A stretch of DNA of 7,633 nt from assembly GCA_002702235.1 (NCBI GenBank), contig NZYO01000025.1:1-7633 (forward strand). Reading direction: 5' to 3'. The notes under the pieces were generated by a model. The model did not search any database, was not told where the DNA came from, and saw nothing but the letters and a program-made list of their open reading frames with translations. The position numbers and the translations under genes were made by a program. This document shows, in pieces, positions 1-4,978 of this stretch (positions within the stretch are counted from its first letter, which is position 1; every line of letters begins with the position of its first letter). This DNA is from Gammaproteobacteria bacterium (lineage in GTDB: Bacteria; Pseudomonadota; Gammaproteobacteria; Poriferisulfidales; GCA-002705445).

Positions 1-312
1 TCTTTGTTACAAAAGCTATTTAAAGGTGATGACATCAAGACATCTGCTATCGAGGCTTTTACTGCTAAAAAGAAACTTGAAGCACAACGACAAGAACTTA
101 AATCATTTATAAACTTTCATTATGGTGCTAATTCTTGGAATGAGATACTGCACATGGAAGGACAGATACGAAAGCAAAGACAAAAAGAAATCTATGAACG
201 TCAAGAACTTCGTAGAAAGATTGCTGAGTGGATAGGTATTGTATTACTTTGTTGTACTATCATAGGATTTATCGTATTCTTAGCATGGTTATGGAAGGAG
301 AAGAGAGGGTGA
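1..312 (+). CDS. C-terminally anchored membrane protein, 5' end cut by the window edge
   Basis: The frame is open at the left edge. The only early start candidate is TTG at position 4, with no room for a visible ribosome binding site, so the true start probably lies just outside the window. About 75 N-terminal residues are highly charged and predicted helical (many Lys, Glu, Gln and Arg), consistent with a coiled coil. One strongly hydrophobic segment follows at about residues 77-96 (start GIVLLCC), then a short basic tail, KEKRG. The cytoplasmic-helix plus C-terminal-anchor layout, and its place as first gene before a holin, suggest a lysis accessory such as an antiholin or scaffold, but I recognise no family. 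It is not a normal i-spanin, which would carry its membrane anchor at the N-terminus. Its TGA overlaps the GTG of the next gene, so the two are probably translationally coupled. Confidence 0.75.
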   Translation, partial: SLLQKLFKGDDIKTSAIEAFTAKKKLEAQRQELKSFINFHYGANSWNEILHMEGQIRKQRQKEIYERQELRRKIAEWIGIVLLCCTIIGFIVFLAWLWKEKRG

Positions 313-503
313 AACCTGCTTTTTTACTTATGTGTTATCTTGCAGGAAATCCTGCAGGTACATTACATTTTCAATCAGTAAAGACTGCTGACTATTTTAA
401 GTCATACTTAGATGGTCAAACTGTTAAGATCGGACAAGAACAAAAACAGTATGATTGTTTTGTAAAGTTAGTCAAAGTAAATGAACAAATGAGGTTATGG
501 TGA
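309..503 (+). CDS. Small protein of unknown function in lysis cassette (64 aa)
   Basis: I chose GTG at 309 because AAGGAG at 295-300 sits 8 nt upstream and the start overlaps the preceding stop as GTGA. The frame stays open upstream to an ATG at 228, but that part is a shadow of the preceding gene. The product begins with a short hydrophobic stretch (KPAFLLMCYLAG), followed by a polar part with several Lys and Gln and a second Cys near residue 49. The N-terminal Cys at residue 9 is preceded by LLM, which is not a canonical lipobox, so an o-spanin lipoprotein cannot be claimed. No family is recognised. Its place between a membrane protein and the holin suggests a lysis accessory role, which is inference from position only. 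Confidence 0.7.
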   Translation: MKPAFLLMCYLAGNPAGTLHFQSVKTADYFKSYLDGQTVKIGQEQKQYDCFVKLVKVNEQMRLW

Positions 504-895
504 TACAAGCATTGATTGGTCCTGCCACCAAACTAATAGGCAAATTTATAGAAGACAAAGATACCAAGAATAAACTGGCACATGACATTGCTACTATGGC
601 TGAGAAACATGCACAAGAACTTGCTAAGTCACAGATAGAAGTCAACAAGATGGAAGCACAATCAGGTCATTGGTTTGTTGCAAGTTGGCGACCTTTCATT
701 GGTTGGGTGTGTGGTATCGCTTTGGCATGGCACTTTGTTATAGCGCCTTTTGTTATATTTTTTACTGCTATGTTTGGTGTCACTATGCCACCATTGCCTG
801 AGTTTGATATGGGATCATTGATGACTGTGCTGATGGGTATGCTAGGATTGGGTGGACTTCGTACATTTGAAAAGTATAAGAAGATTACAAAATGA
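497..895 (+). CDS. Holin, 3TM family (GTA-release type)
   Basis: This 132-aa protein matches the layout of the 3TM holin family first described for gene transfer agent release (PF11351). It has an N-terminal amphipathic and charged region (about 1-55, including an EKHAQELAKSQIEV helix), the hallmark SGHWFVASWRPFIGW stretch at 56-70, hydrophobic segments at about 66-82, 82-96 and 106-121, and a basic tail (KYKKITK). Holins of this type make lesions in the inner membrane that let a signal-less endolysin reach peptidoglycan, and such an endolysin is encoded 167 nt downstream. GAGG at 491-494 is only 2 nt from the ATG at 497 but 5 nt from an in-frame GTG at 500, so the real start may be GTG500, giving a GTGA overlap with the upstream stop. 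Family assignment is confident; the exact start is not. Confidence 0.9.
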   Translation: MVIQALIGPATKLIGKFIEDKDTKNKLAHDIATMAEKHAQELAKSQIEVNKMEAQSGHWFVASWRPFIGWVCGIALAWHFVIAPFVIFFTAMFGVTMPPLPEFDMGSLMTVLMGMLGLGGLRTFEKYKKITK

Positions 896-963
896 TTATC
901 TTTATGCAAGTAGCCATAGTAATATGGTTTCTAAGTTTTTGGGCAGGATATTTTTTTGGCTAA
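892..963 (+). CDS. 23-aa hydrophobic transmembrane peptide
   Basis: A short open frame starts at the ATG that overlaps the holin stop (ATGA at 892-895) and ends with TAA at 961-963, inside the start region of the next mini-gene. The peptide, beginning MIIFMQVAIVIWF and ending AGYFFG, is hydrophobic along nearly its whole length, so it could span the membrane once. There is no strong ribosome binding site; translation would rely on reinitiation after the holin stop. It could be a holin modulator or small pinholin-like peptide, but that is inference from location and hydrophobicity. Support is the overlap pattern shared with all other genes in this cassette. A chance open frame of 24 codons remains possible. 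Confidence 0.4.
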   Translation: MIIFMQVAIVIWFLSFWAGYFFG

Positions 964-1066
964 TCCAATCTGTGCAAGATGTAAAATTGCTATGATATTA
1001 ACTGCTATAAAGAATGTATGGAAATGTCCTATGTGTGGTGTAATAGAAAATAGGAGGTTACAATGA
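956..1066 (+). CDS. Zinc-ribbon miniprotein (36 aa, TTG start)
   Basis: The frame starts at TTG 956, seven bases after AGGA at 945-948, and ends with TGA at 1064-1066, which overlaps the lysozyme ATG (ATGA). The product has two Cys pairs, ICARC (Cys6, Cys9) and WKCPMCG (Cys24, Cys27), spaced 14 residues apart, the classic geometry of a four-cysteine zinc ribbon. Four cysteines in perfect CxxC pairs within 36 codons, together with a Shine-Dalgarno sequence and overlapping ends, make a chance frame unlikely. Function is unknown; small zinc ribbons of this kind bind nucleic acid or protein partners. Its place between holin and endolysin is odd for a nucleic-acid-binding protein. Confidence 0.65.
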   Translation: MANPICARCKIAMILTAIKNVWKCPMCGVIENRRLQ

Positions 1067-1518
1067 ACACAGATACTTTTAATGAAATGACACAAGAAAT
1101 TAAAGCTGATGAAGGAGTAATCAATGAAGTCTATCTCGATCATCTTGGCTTACCAACTGTAGGTATAGGTCATCTTATCCGTGAAGATGATCCTGAAAAT
1201 GGATTAGCTGTTGGTACAAAAATAGATTCTGAGCGAGTACACGAATTATTTGAAGCAGATTTATATACTTGTGTAGCAGAAACAAAATTACTTTATCCAC
1301 AGTTTGAAGAGTTACCTGCTGAAGCACAAAAAATTTTATGCAATATGATGTTTAATATGGGCAGACCTCGACTATCTCGGTTTCATAAGATGAAGAAAGC
1401 TGTAGATTCTAGTGACTGGACAGAGGCTGCAAACCAAATGTTGGACTCTAAGTGGGCAAAACAAGTACCAAATAGAGCAAATCGTCTTATTGAACGTATG
1501 AAAAACATACAGACTTAG
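1063..1518 (+). CDS. Endolysin, T4-type lysozyme (glycoside hydrolase family 24)
   Basis: The 151-aa product aligns by eye with T4 lysozyme: ADEG at 15-18, VYLDHLG at 23-29 and PTVGIGHL at 31-38 correspond to IDEG, IYKDTEG and YTIGIGHL. The catalytic residues are present with the same spacing as in T4: Glu17 (T4 Glu11), Asp26 (Asp20) and Thr32 (Thr26). The C-terminal half carries the expected NMMFNMG and SKWAKQVPNRANRL motifs. It cleaves the glycan backbone of peptidoglycan between N-acetylmuramic acid and N-acetylglucosamine. There is no signal peptide or SAR anchor, so export should depend on the upstream holin. AGGAGG at 1052-1057 lies 5 nt before the ATG. It is the last gene of the cassette, and its ATG overlaps the stop of the zinc-ribbon gene. 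Confidence 0.96.
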   Translation: MNTDTFNEMTQEIKADEGVINEVYLDHLGLPTVGIGHLIREDDPENGLAVGTKIDSERVHELFEADLYTCVAETKLLYPQFEELPAEAQKILCNMMFNMGRPRLSRFHKMKKAVDSSDWTEAANQMLDSKWAKQVPNRANRLIERMKNIQT

Positions 1519-1538
1519 TAGATATTCTTGGGTGTAAT

Positions 1539-1571
1539 CATACCAGAGGAGGTCTTTACCCCCTCTGTATG
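1539..1571. terminator. Hairpin between convergent gene sets
   Basis: CATAC (1539-1543) pairs with GTATG (1567-1571) and AGAGG (1545-1549) with CCTCT (1562-1566), with C1544 bulged; GG (1551-1552) can further pair with CC (1559-1560), leaving loop TCTTTA. It lies in the 62-nt gap between the lysozyme stop and the convergent minus-strand gene. On the + strand a T-rich tract (1588-1594) follows after 16 nt, too far for a textbook intrinsic terminator; the minus-strand side has no T tract. It probably ends or stabilises both convergent transcripts, with moderate confidence. Confidence 0.5.
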
Positions 1572-1580
1572 GCTCTTATA

Positions 1581-1949
1581 TCAAGACTTTTTTTGCTCTT
1601 TTACTATAAAATTTACTATTTGGCTTCTACCCATGCTACCTTTTCTTGTAGTACCATCACGATAGACTAAACCTTTATTTATTAACTGTTTATATCTTGG
1701 TGTAATACTACTTTCTTTTGGCATGATAGCTGTGTATTGTTTCCATATTTGTGTATCATATAAATAAGAAAGCAATTCATCATTAGTACCACCTACATTA
1801 CCAAAGTCTTTTAGCACTCTTAATACCAATGACTCTAGCTTATTGGTGTCAACTTTTTCAGCAGCTTCCCATGACGTTTTAGGGTCATGGGTTCTTGCTA
1901 ATGCTTCACTAATCATTTGATCTTTTTTAGAACGGGATATCGTCGACAT
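1581..1949 (-). CDS. Winged-helix DNA-binding protein (122 aa)
   Basis: The start is ATG 1949, 5 nt after AGGAGG (1955-1960); an in-frame GTG at 1955 overlaps that ribosome binding site and is unlikely. The product has a basic N-terminus, a short HDPKTSWEAAEKV segment (21-33) typical of phage-encoded proteins in which this motif precedes a winged helix, a helix pair (LESLVLRVLKDFG, 38-50, and NDELLSYL, 56-63), a probable recognition helix at SSITPRYKQLINKGLV (80-95), and a wing ending GRSQIVNFIV (107-116). It likely binds DNA, as a regulator or replication accessory; the target cannot be read from sequence. It overlaps the upstream SSB-tailed gene by 23 nt, so it is co-translated with it, and it is the last gene of the leftward operon. 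Confidence 0.85.
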   Translation of the reverse strand: MSTISRSKKDQMISEALARTHDPKTSWEAAEKVDTNKLESLVLRVLKDFGNVGGTNDELLSYLYDTQIWKQYTAIMPKESSITPRYKQLINKGLVYRDGTTRKGSMGRSQIVNFIVKEQKKS

Positions 1950-2343
1950 CTTCACCTCCTAATACTGATTCATGTTCTACAATAGTTTGATCCCTTGCAG
2001 GTTCTTCGACTCTTGGTGTGCTGTCACCTATCCGTGCAGATAGAAACTTAGTATTGCCATCTTTAGATATAGTTTTCCAACAAGCAATCCTACGTTTTTC
2101 TTGGCTTGGCATAGTGACTGGTCCACTAAAGTCAGGTGCTTTCTCATTCAATGACTTGTCATTTTCATACATAGTACCAACTTTGACATAGACATCTCGT
2201 GCTGTACCACCATCAGGTAGTGAGGCTTTGACTATAGCAATACGATACTCTGACCCCTCGCTATTTAGTTTGCCTTGTACGAGCAGACTTTCATCTGCTC
2301 GTGGTTTGAAGAAACTACCTCTATCTGTGTTATCATAATCCAT
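1927..2343 (-). CDS. SSB-tailed protein, candidate single-stranded-DNA-binding protein
   Basis: The 138-aa product ends in an acidic tail, GGEDVDDIPF. The last residues, DDIPF, match the C-terminal tip by which bacterial SSB recruits partners (E. coli SSB ends DFDDDIPF). The body is not a recognisable standard SSB. It has a beta-rich part (about 20-58, EYRIAIVKA, DVYVKVGTMYEN) and a segment RRIACWKTISKDGNTKFLSARIG (84-106) that resembles the DUF736-like pattern 'WK.TSK.G..YLSV.L'. A role in coating ssDNA or in docking host SSB partners next to the ERF annealing protein is inference, well supported by the tail and context. ATG 2343 is preferred because AGGAG at 2350-2354 is 6 nt away; ATG 2346 would leave only 3 nt. 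It overlaps the ERF gene by 11 nt and the winged-helix gene by 23 nt. Confidence 0.85.
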   Translation of the reverse strand: MDYDNTDRGSFFKPRADESLLVQGKLNSEGSEYRIAIVKASLPDGGTARDVYVKVGTMYENDKSLNEKAPDFSGPVTMPSQEKRRIACWKTISKDGNTKFLSARIGDSTPRVEEPARDQTIVEHESVLGGEDVDDIPF

Positions 2344-2845
2344 CATCTTCTCCTTTCATCTTTGGTTTGCTGACTTGGATTGTAGGCTTACTTGCTTCAT
2401 TACCATCATCATCTTCTGATGGCAGTCCATATACTGACTGCAATGTATATCGCTTGGCATATGTGATAGCAGAGCCAATCTTCTGTGGGTTTTCATAATT
2501 AGCTTGTGACATTATGATTGGTAGCTTTGAGACATAAGTACTTTCATCAATGACGTGACGTACTGTAGTGACTACTACTACTTCTGATTTGGTTTCCATG
2601 TGACTGGTGTAAACGTAATCAATCTCTTGGGTAAAGAATAAACCAAACTGATTACCCTGATTTACTGCAGATATAACAGACTCAAGTGTAGAGTAGTTAC
2701 TTCTGAAGTGTGGGTTTTTGCCATCTTTCTTGGCAGTCACAGCAAGTCTTTGAAACTCTAGCATTGCTTGTCTCAAAGTTGCAGTAACTTTGGGGTGTGC
2801 TTTACTTGGCACAGTTTTTTTGTTATTAGTATTTGTATCTGTCAT
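2333..2845 (-). CDS. erf: ERF-family single-strand annealing protein
   Basis: This 170-aa protein carries the ERF superfamily signature (PF04404, named after P22 Erf). NPHFRSNYSTLESVISAV at 44-61 matches the conserved 'NP.FkSkYa.L..V..A' motif, followed by GLFFTQ (68-73), the strand block VVVTTVRHV (90-98), and NPQKIGSAITYAKRYTL (119-135) with GLPSEDDDGNEA (140-151). ERF proteins form rings on ssDNA and anneal complementary strands, supporting circularisation of phage DNA and recombination. The C-terminus after 152 is short and charged (KPKMKGEDDGL). The start is fixed by GGAGG with 6-nt spacing (complement of 2852-2856). It follows the exonuclease gene in transcription order but is separated from it by a terminator hairpin, and it overlaps the SSB-tailed gene downstream. 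Confidence 0.95.
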   Translation of the reverse strand: MTDTNTNNKKTVPSKAHPKVTATLRQAMLEFQRLAVTAKKDGKNPHFRSNYSTLESVISAVNQGNQFGLFFTQEIDYVYTSHMETKSEVVVVTTVRHVIDESTYVSKLPIIMSQANYENPQKIGSAITYAKRYTLQSVYGLPSEDDDGNEASKPTIQVSKPKMKGEDDGL

Positions 2846-2871
2846 GTATGACCTCCATTATACAGATAGTT

Positions 2872-2901
2872 AAAAGGGTAAGTGGGTCTGCTTACCCTTT
2901 T
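2872..2901 (-). terminator. Perfect 11-bp intrinsic terminator between exonuclease and erf genes
   Basis: AAAAGGGTAAG (2872-2882) and CTTACCCTTTT (2891-2901) form a perfect 11-bp stem around the 8-nt loop at 2883-2890. On the minus transcript the stem ends in a U run (TTTTAACT), and the exonuclease TAA stop (2892-2894) lies within it. On the + strand the stem also ends in seven T (2898-2904), so it can act in both directions, and leftward it should reduce read-through from the exonuclease gene into erf. Confidence 0.8.
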
Positions 2902-3689
2902 TTTGTTATGCGAATTGACCCACGCTTATCTTTTTTGACACTTACAAACTCATTATATATCTCAGCTTCATTGTCTTTCATTTCTGCTTTGATATCTTTT
3001 TTAGCTTGTTCAAATACTTTTGCAGCGCCTTCACTTTTAAGATACTGATCTACTGCAATGCTAAAACTATTACTAGATGAAGCATCACGTTTGACTTTGC
3101 CATTAATCGGTATGTTATCTTTGATACTTTGTTTTATCTCTGACACATAATCTTGAGGCTGTTTATTGTGTGTAACATATTCCCAAAATGATTTGATTTT
3201 ATATAACATCTCACTTTGATATTGTTTGTTTTCACTTACAACTACACACTCATGTTTGTTGCCAAAGATAACAGAGAACACCATTTGTGGCAGACCTGAT
3301 ATATACATATAGAATTGCATCTGTGGCATATAGTAATCCAACATATAGTCCATATCATTACGACTATGTGTGTGCTTACATTCTACACCAATGTATTTAT
3401 CACGATCTTCACCATCAAGTGTACCTTGTAATTTGATACTGCCATACATTTTTGTATGTGTAGATTGTGGTACAAAGTCATACTCATAGTATTCTTGTAG
3501 CCACAATAAGTTAAAAGTTTCTGTGAAAGAACCTAATCTTACATTGAACTCATGTCGCAAATCTTTACGACCAAGCAATCCCATTTTGATTTTCCATAGT
3601 TCTTCCCACTTGCCTTGCATCAAAGATACCATATCGCTACCTCTGATAAAGTCTTCACGCATAGGTGCGTGACGTAGTTCTGTTGTCAT
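2892..3689 (-). CDS. YqaJ-like PD-(D/E)XK exonuclease
   Basis: The 265-aa product has the nuclease core of YqaJ/lambda-exonuclease-type enzymes. RLGSFTETFNLLWLQE (51-66) contains the motif-I glutamate (Glu57), GTLDG (89-93) supplies Asp92, and GVECKHT (101-107) supplies Glu103 and Lys105 of the E-x-K signature. YYMPQMQFYMYISG (119-132) matches the Q-motif helix that follows in the family. Such enzymes resect dsDNA 5'-to-3' and leave 3' single strands for an annealing partner, here the ERF protein encoded next. The part after residue 190 is lysine- and glutamate-rich and may contact DNA or ERF. GGAGG sits 4 nt before the ATG. Exact polarity of digestion is inferred from the family. The stop codon is embedded in the terminator stem. 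Confidence 0.88.
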   Translation of the reverse strand: MTTELRHAPMREDFIRGSDMVSLMQGKWEELWKIKMGLLGRKDLRHEFNVRLGSFTETFNLLWLQEYYEYDFVPQSTHTKMYGSIKLQGTLDGEDRDKYIGVECKHTHSRNDMDYMLDYYMPQMQFYMYISGLPQMVFSVIFGNKHECVVVSENKQYQSEMLYKIKSFWEYVTHNKQPQDYVSEIKQSIKDNIPINGKVKRDASSSNSFSIAVDQYLKSEGAAKVFEQAKKDIKAEMKDNEAEIYNEFVSVKKDKRGSIRITKKG

Positions 3690-3710
3690 AAGACCTCCAA
3701 TCTTGCTATC

Positions 3711-3739
3711 AGCATACTACATTTATTGTTATAAATCAA
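3711..3739 (-). promoter_or_regulatory. Candidate sigma-70-type promoter for the exonuclease gene
   Basis: On the minus strand TTGATT (3734-3739) and TATGCT (3711-3716) are separated by exactly 17 nt, each matching consensus at four of six positions. Transcription would begin near 3704, giving a leader of about 15 nt containing the ribosome binding site (3694-3698). The geometry is good but the region is AT-rich, so a chance match is quite possible. Confidence 0.3.
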
Positions 3740-3743
3740 ACAC

Positions 3744-3923
3744 TTAATGTGCTTTGGCATAACCTCTGTAATCAGCAGTCACACCTTTAGGTTGAATTTT
3801 TTCATCTCGATCAGAATAAAACTGAACTGATTTGAAATAATTCATATAGGGTTTAGGTATGTACCTTTGATAATCTTTTTCTTGTAATGCTTCAGGTGCA
3901 TCTTCAAATCTTTCTTCACTCAT
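3744..3923 (-). CDS. Small phage protein of unknown function (59 aa)
   Basis: A 59-aa frame runs from ATG 3923 to TAA 3744-3746. GGAG (complement of 3931-3934) lies 7 nt upstream. The N-terminus is acidic (MSEERFEDAPEALQEKDY), the middle is aromatic (YIPKPYMNYFKSVQFYSDRD), and the end is basic with several Tyr. No motif or family is recognised. It overlaps the preceding gene by 8 nt and is followed by a 54-nt gap before the exonuclease start, where a candidate promoter lies. The coupled start and ribosome binding site support a real gene. Confidence 0.75.
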   Translation of the reverse strand: MSEERFEDAPEALQEKDYQRYIPKPYMNYFKSVQFYSDRDEKIQPKGVTADYRGYAKAH

Positions 3924-4089
3924 TATCTTTCTCCATTATAATTTTAGCTACATCAAATATTAAATTATCAATGTAACTATTATCAAGTTTATTGTTTTGA
4001 CAAAGTGTTTGAAAATCATCTACTTTCATACTTGATACTTTATTTAATGCTTTTTCAAAATAATCTCTTTGTTTATATGTCATACTCAT
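3916..4089 (-). CDS. Small phage protein of unknown function (57 aa)
   Basis: A 57-aa frame starts at ATG 4089, one base after the stop of the 203-aa gene, with AGGAG (complement of 4096-4100) 6 nt upstream. A second in-frame ATG at 4083 is possible but too far from the ribosome binding site. The product (beginning MSMTYKQRDYFEKAL) is predicted mostly helical and acidic, with no recognised domain. It ends by overlapping the start of the next small gene by 8 nt. Position within the replication and recombination operon is the only hint to function. Confidence 0.75.
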   Translation of the reverse strand: MSMTYKQRDYFEKALNKVSSMKVDDFQTLCQNNKLDNSYIDNLIFDVAKIIMEKDNE

Positions 4090-4090
4090 A

Positions 4091-4702
4091 TTATTCTCCT
4101 ATTGCTGAAATTAGTTTGCTTGATACTGCTTCGACCAATGACTTACGATAATGCAGCATTGGCTCTACATACTCATTGATCTCTGCCACAGTTGGAAAGA
4201 ACTTGCAATTCATGATAACTTTATCACAAGCATACTTCATTATATCTGCAGGTACATGGTCAAACTTCTTGGCATACACTCTTGCTTTAAAGGCTAAGTC
4301 CTTCTCTGTCAAATGGCTTTGCTTGGCTGTGCATACCATGACTTCCATTAGCCATTGATGTACGTCTTTTGTATCAGCTACAGTCATACATTCTTCTAAT
4401 GCTTTGATTACTTTGACACGATTGTCATACAAGTCATTAGCAATGTCTGATATAGAAGCTAACTCCCAACGAAAGAACATATATTGATTGTTAGTTTTCT
4501 CAGTTATCTTTGAGTTGATTATGGATTCTAAGATAGAAACTGTCGCTTTCGTTACTTTGTTTGGGTCTGATCCTGCTTGTTCGACTAGTGTTTTTGCGAG
4601 TGAGTTGTTTCTTACACCATTCGCAATAGACTGTATTCCAGTCTTCTTTATTATACGAGTTTGTAATATAGAAATGTTTGAAGTATTTTGTTTCTCTGTC
4701 AT
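4091..4702 (-). CDS. Possible replication accessory / helicase-loader-like protein (203 aa)
   Basis: Start ATG 4702 has AGGAGG at ideal spacing (6 nt). The N-terminal 67 residues are encoded in DNA shared out of frame with the DnaT-like gene and look low in information (Asn, Ser, Thr and Ile rich). From residue 73 the protein is clearly globular: FFRWELASISDIANDLYDNR (76-95), a helical middle, then VPADIMKYACDKVIMN (150-165) and CKFFPTVAEINEYVEPMLHYRK (166-187). The block 'P.DI..YA......KFFPT.AEI' recurs in phage proteins encoded near replication genes. I read it as a replisome organiser or helicase loader, but that rests on a pattern and context. No Walker motifs are visible, so it is not a DnaC-like ATPase loader. 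Confidence 0.8.
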   Translation of the reverse strand: MTEKQNTSNISILQTRIIKKTGIQSIANGVRNNSLAKTLVEQAGSDPNKVTKATVSILESIINSKITEKTNNQYMFFRWELASISDIANDLYDNRVKVIKALEECMTVADTKDVHQWLMEVMVCTAKQSHLTEKDLAFKARVYAKKFDHVPADIMKYACDKVIMNCKFFPTVAEINEYVEPMLHYRKSLVEAVSSKLISAIGE

Positions 4703-4769
4703 GGTTGACCTCCTTATATTGATTGATTACTTCTTGGCTTGGTTGCCACTCTGATGTTAGTTTCGCCAC
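4500..4769 (-). CDS. DnaT-like replication protein overlapping the next gene out of frame (89 aa)
   Basis: A GTG start at 4769 follows GGGAG with 8-nt spacing and overlaps the upstream gene by 13 nt. Residues 8-55 carry the pattern of the DnaT C-terminal ssDNA/primosome domain and its small phage relatives: W8-Q-P-S near the start, Phe30 and Phe33 (KYFKHFY), then KEDWNTVYCEWCKK (41-54) with Trp44 and Trp51, matching 'F..YW....K..W...WrnW'. After residue 56 the sequence becomes Ser/Arg/Asn-rich, as expected where it merely reads through the other gene's frame. The last 203 nt, including most of the DnaT-like core, lie inside the 203-aa gene in the +1 frame. A programmed +1 shift or an assembly indel joining the two frames is possible; a separate strong ribosome binding site for the inner gene argues for two overlapping genes. 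Confidence 0.65.
   Translation of the reverse strand: MAKLTSEWQPSQEVINQYKEVNHDRETKYFKHFYITNSYNKEDWNTVYCEWCKKQLTRKNTSRTSRIRPKQSNESDSFYLRIHNQLKDN
4709..4714 (-). promoter_or_regulatory. Ribosome binding site inside the DnaT-like gene
   Basis: AGGAGG, 6 nt before ATG 4702, is located inside the DnaT-like frame, where it encodes part of QYKEV. This is what defines the internal start of the 203-aa gene. An in-frame TAA lies 24 nt upstream of ATG 4702, so that frame cannot extend much further. Confidence 0.8.
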
Positions 4770-4978
4770 AGATAGTTCTCCCAGTAGTTGTTGTACATTT
4801 GTTCTGCGAAAAAATCACACCATTCTTTTTCATGCTGTAGTTTTGGTTTCATGTTATAATTTACAAACCTTTTAACTTCAGCTACATCTTCAGACTCGCT
4901 GATTTTATCTTCAAGTCCTTTGATCTCTGCTACCTTTTGTTCGTATTCAATGTATATATTATTTTGTAGATTAGCCAT
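4757..4978 (-). CDS. Small helical protein of unknown function (73 aa)
   Basis: ATG 4978 has GGAGG with 5-nt spacing and overlaps the zinc-finger gene by 8 nt. The product is acidic and predicted helical (EYEQKVAEIKGLEDKISESE, likely coiled coil at about 10-30), with an aromatic C-terminus (FAEQMYNNYWENYLWRN). I recognise no domain. Its end overlaps the DnaT-like gene by 13 nt, so it is translated as part of the same coupled series. A structural or partner-binding role in replication is possible, inferred only from position. Confidence 0.8.
   Translation of the reverse strand: MANLQNNIYIEYEQKVAEIKGLEDKISESEDVAEVKRFVNYNMKPKLQHEKEWCDFFAEQMYNNYWENYLWRN

Noticed and set aside
228..308. N-terminal extension of the 64-aa gene to ATG 228
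   Set aside because: It is a shadow of the membrane segment of the preceding gene; GTG 309 has AAGGAG at correct spacing.
309..503. Lipoprotein (o-spanin) reading of the 64-aa protein
   Set aside because: The residues before Cys9 (LLM) do not fit a lipobox, and no typical i-spanin partner is in the window.
667..1143. Minus-strand open frames of 70 and 80 codons opposite the holin and lysozyme region
   Set aside because: No ribosome binding site and fully antisense to the well-supported lysis genes.
2857..2862. Perfect TATAAT on the minus strand just before erf
   Set aside because: The hexamer sits directly against the ribosome binding site, so a transcript from it would lose the Shine-Dalgarno sequence, and no -35-like hexamer is at the right distance. 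It is more likely chance AT-rich sequence.
2833..3048. + strand frame of 71 codons across the terminator
   Set aside because: Antisense to the exonuclease C-terminus and runs through the terminator stem; no ribosome binding site.
4176..4754. + strand frames of 60 and 88 codons
   Set aside because: Antisense to the loader and DnaT-like genes and without ribosome binding sites.
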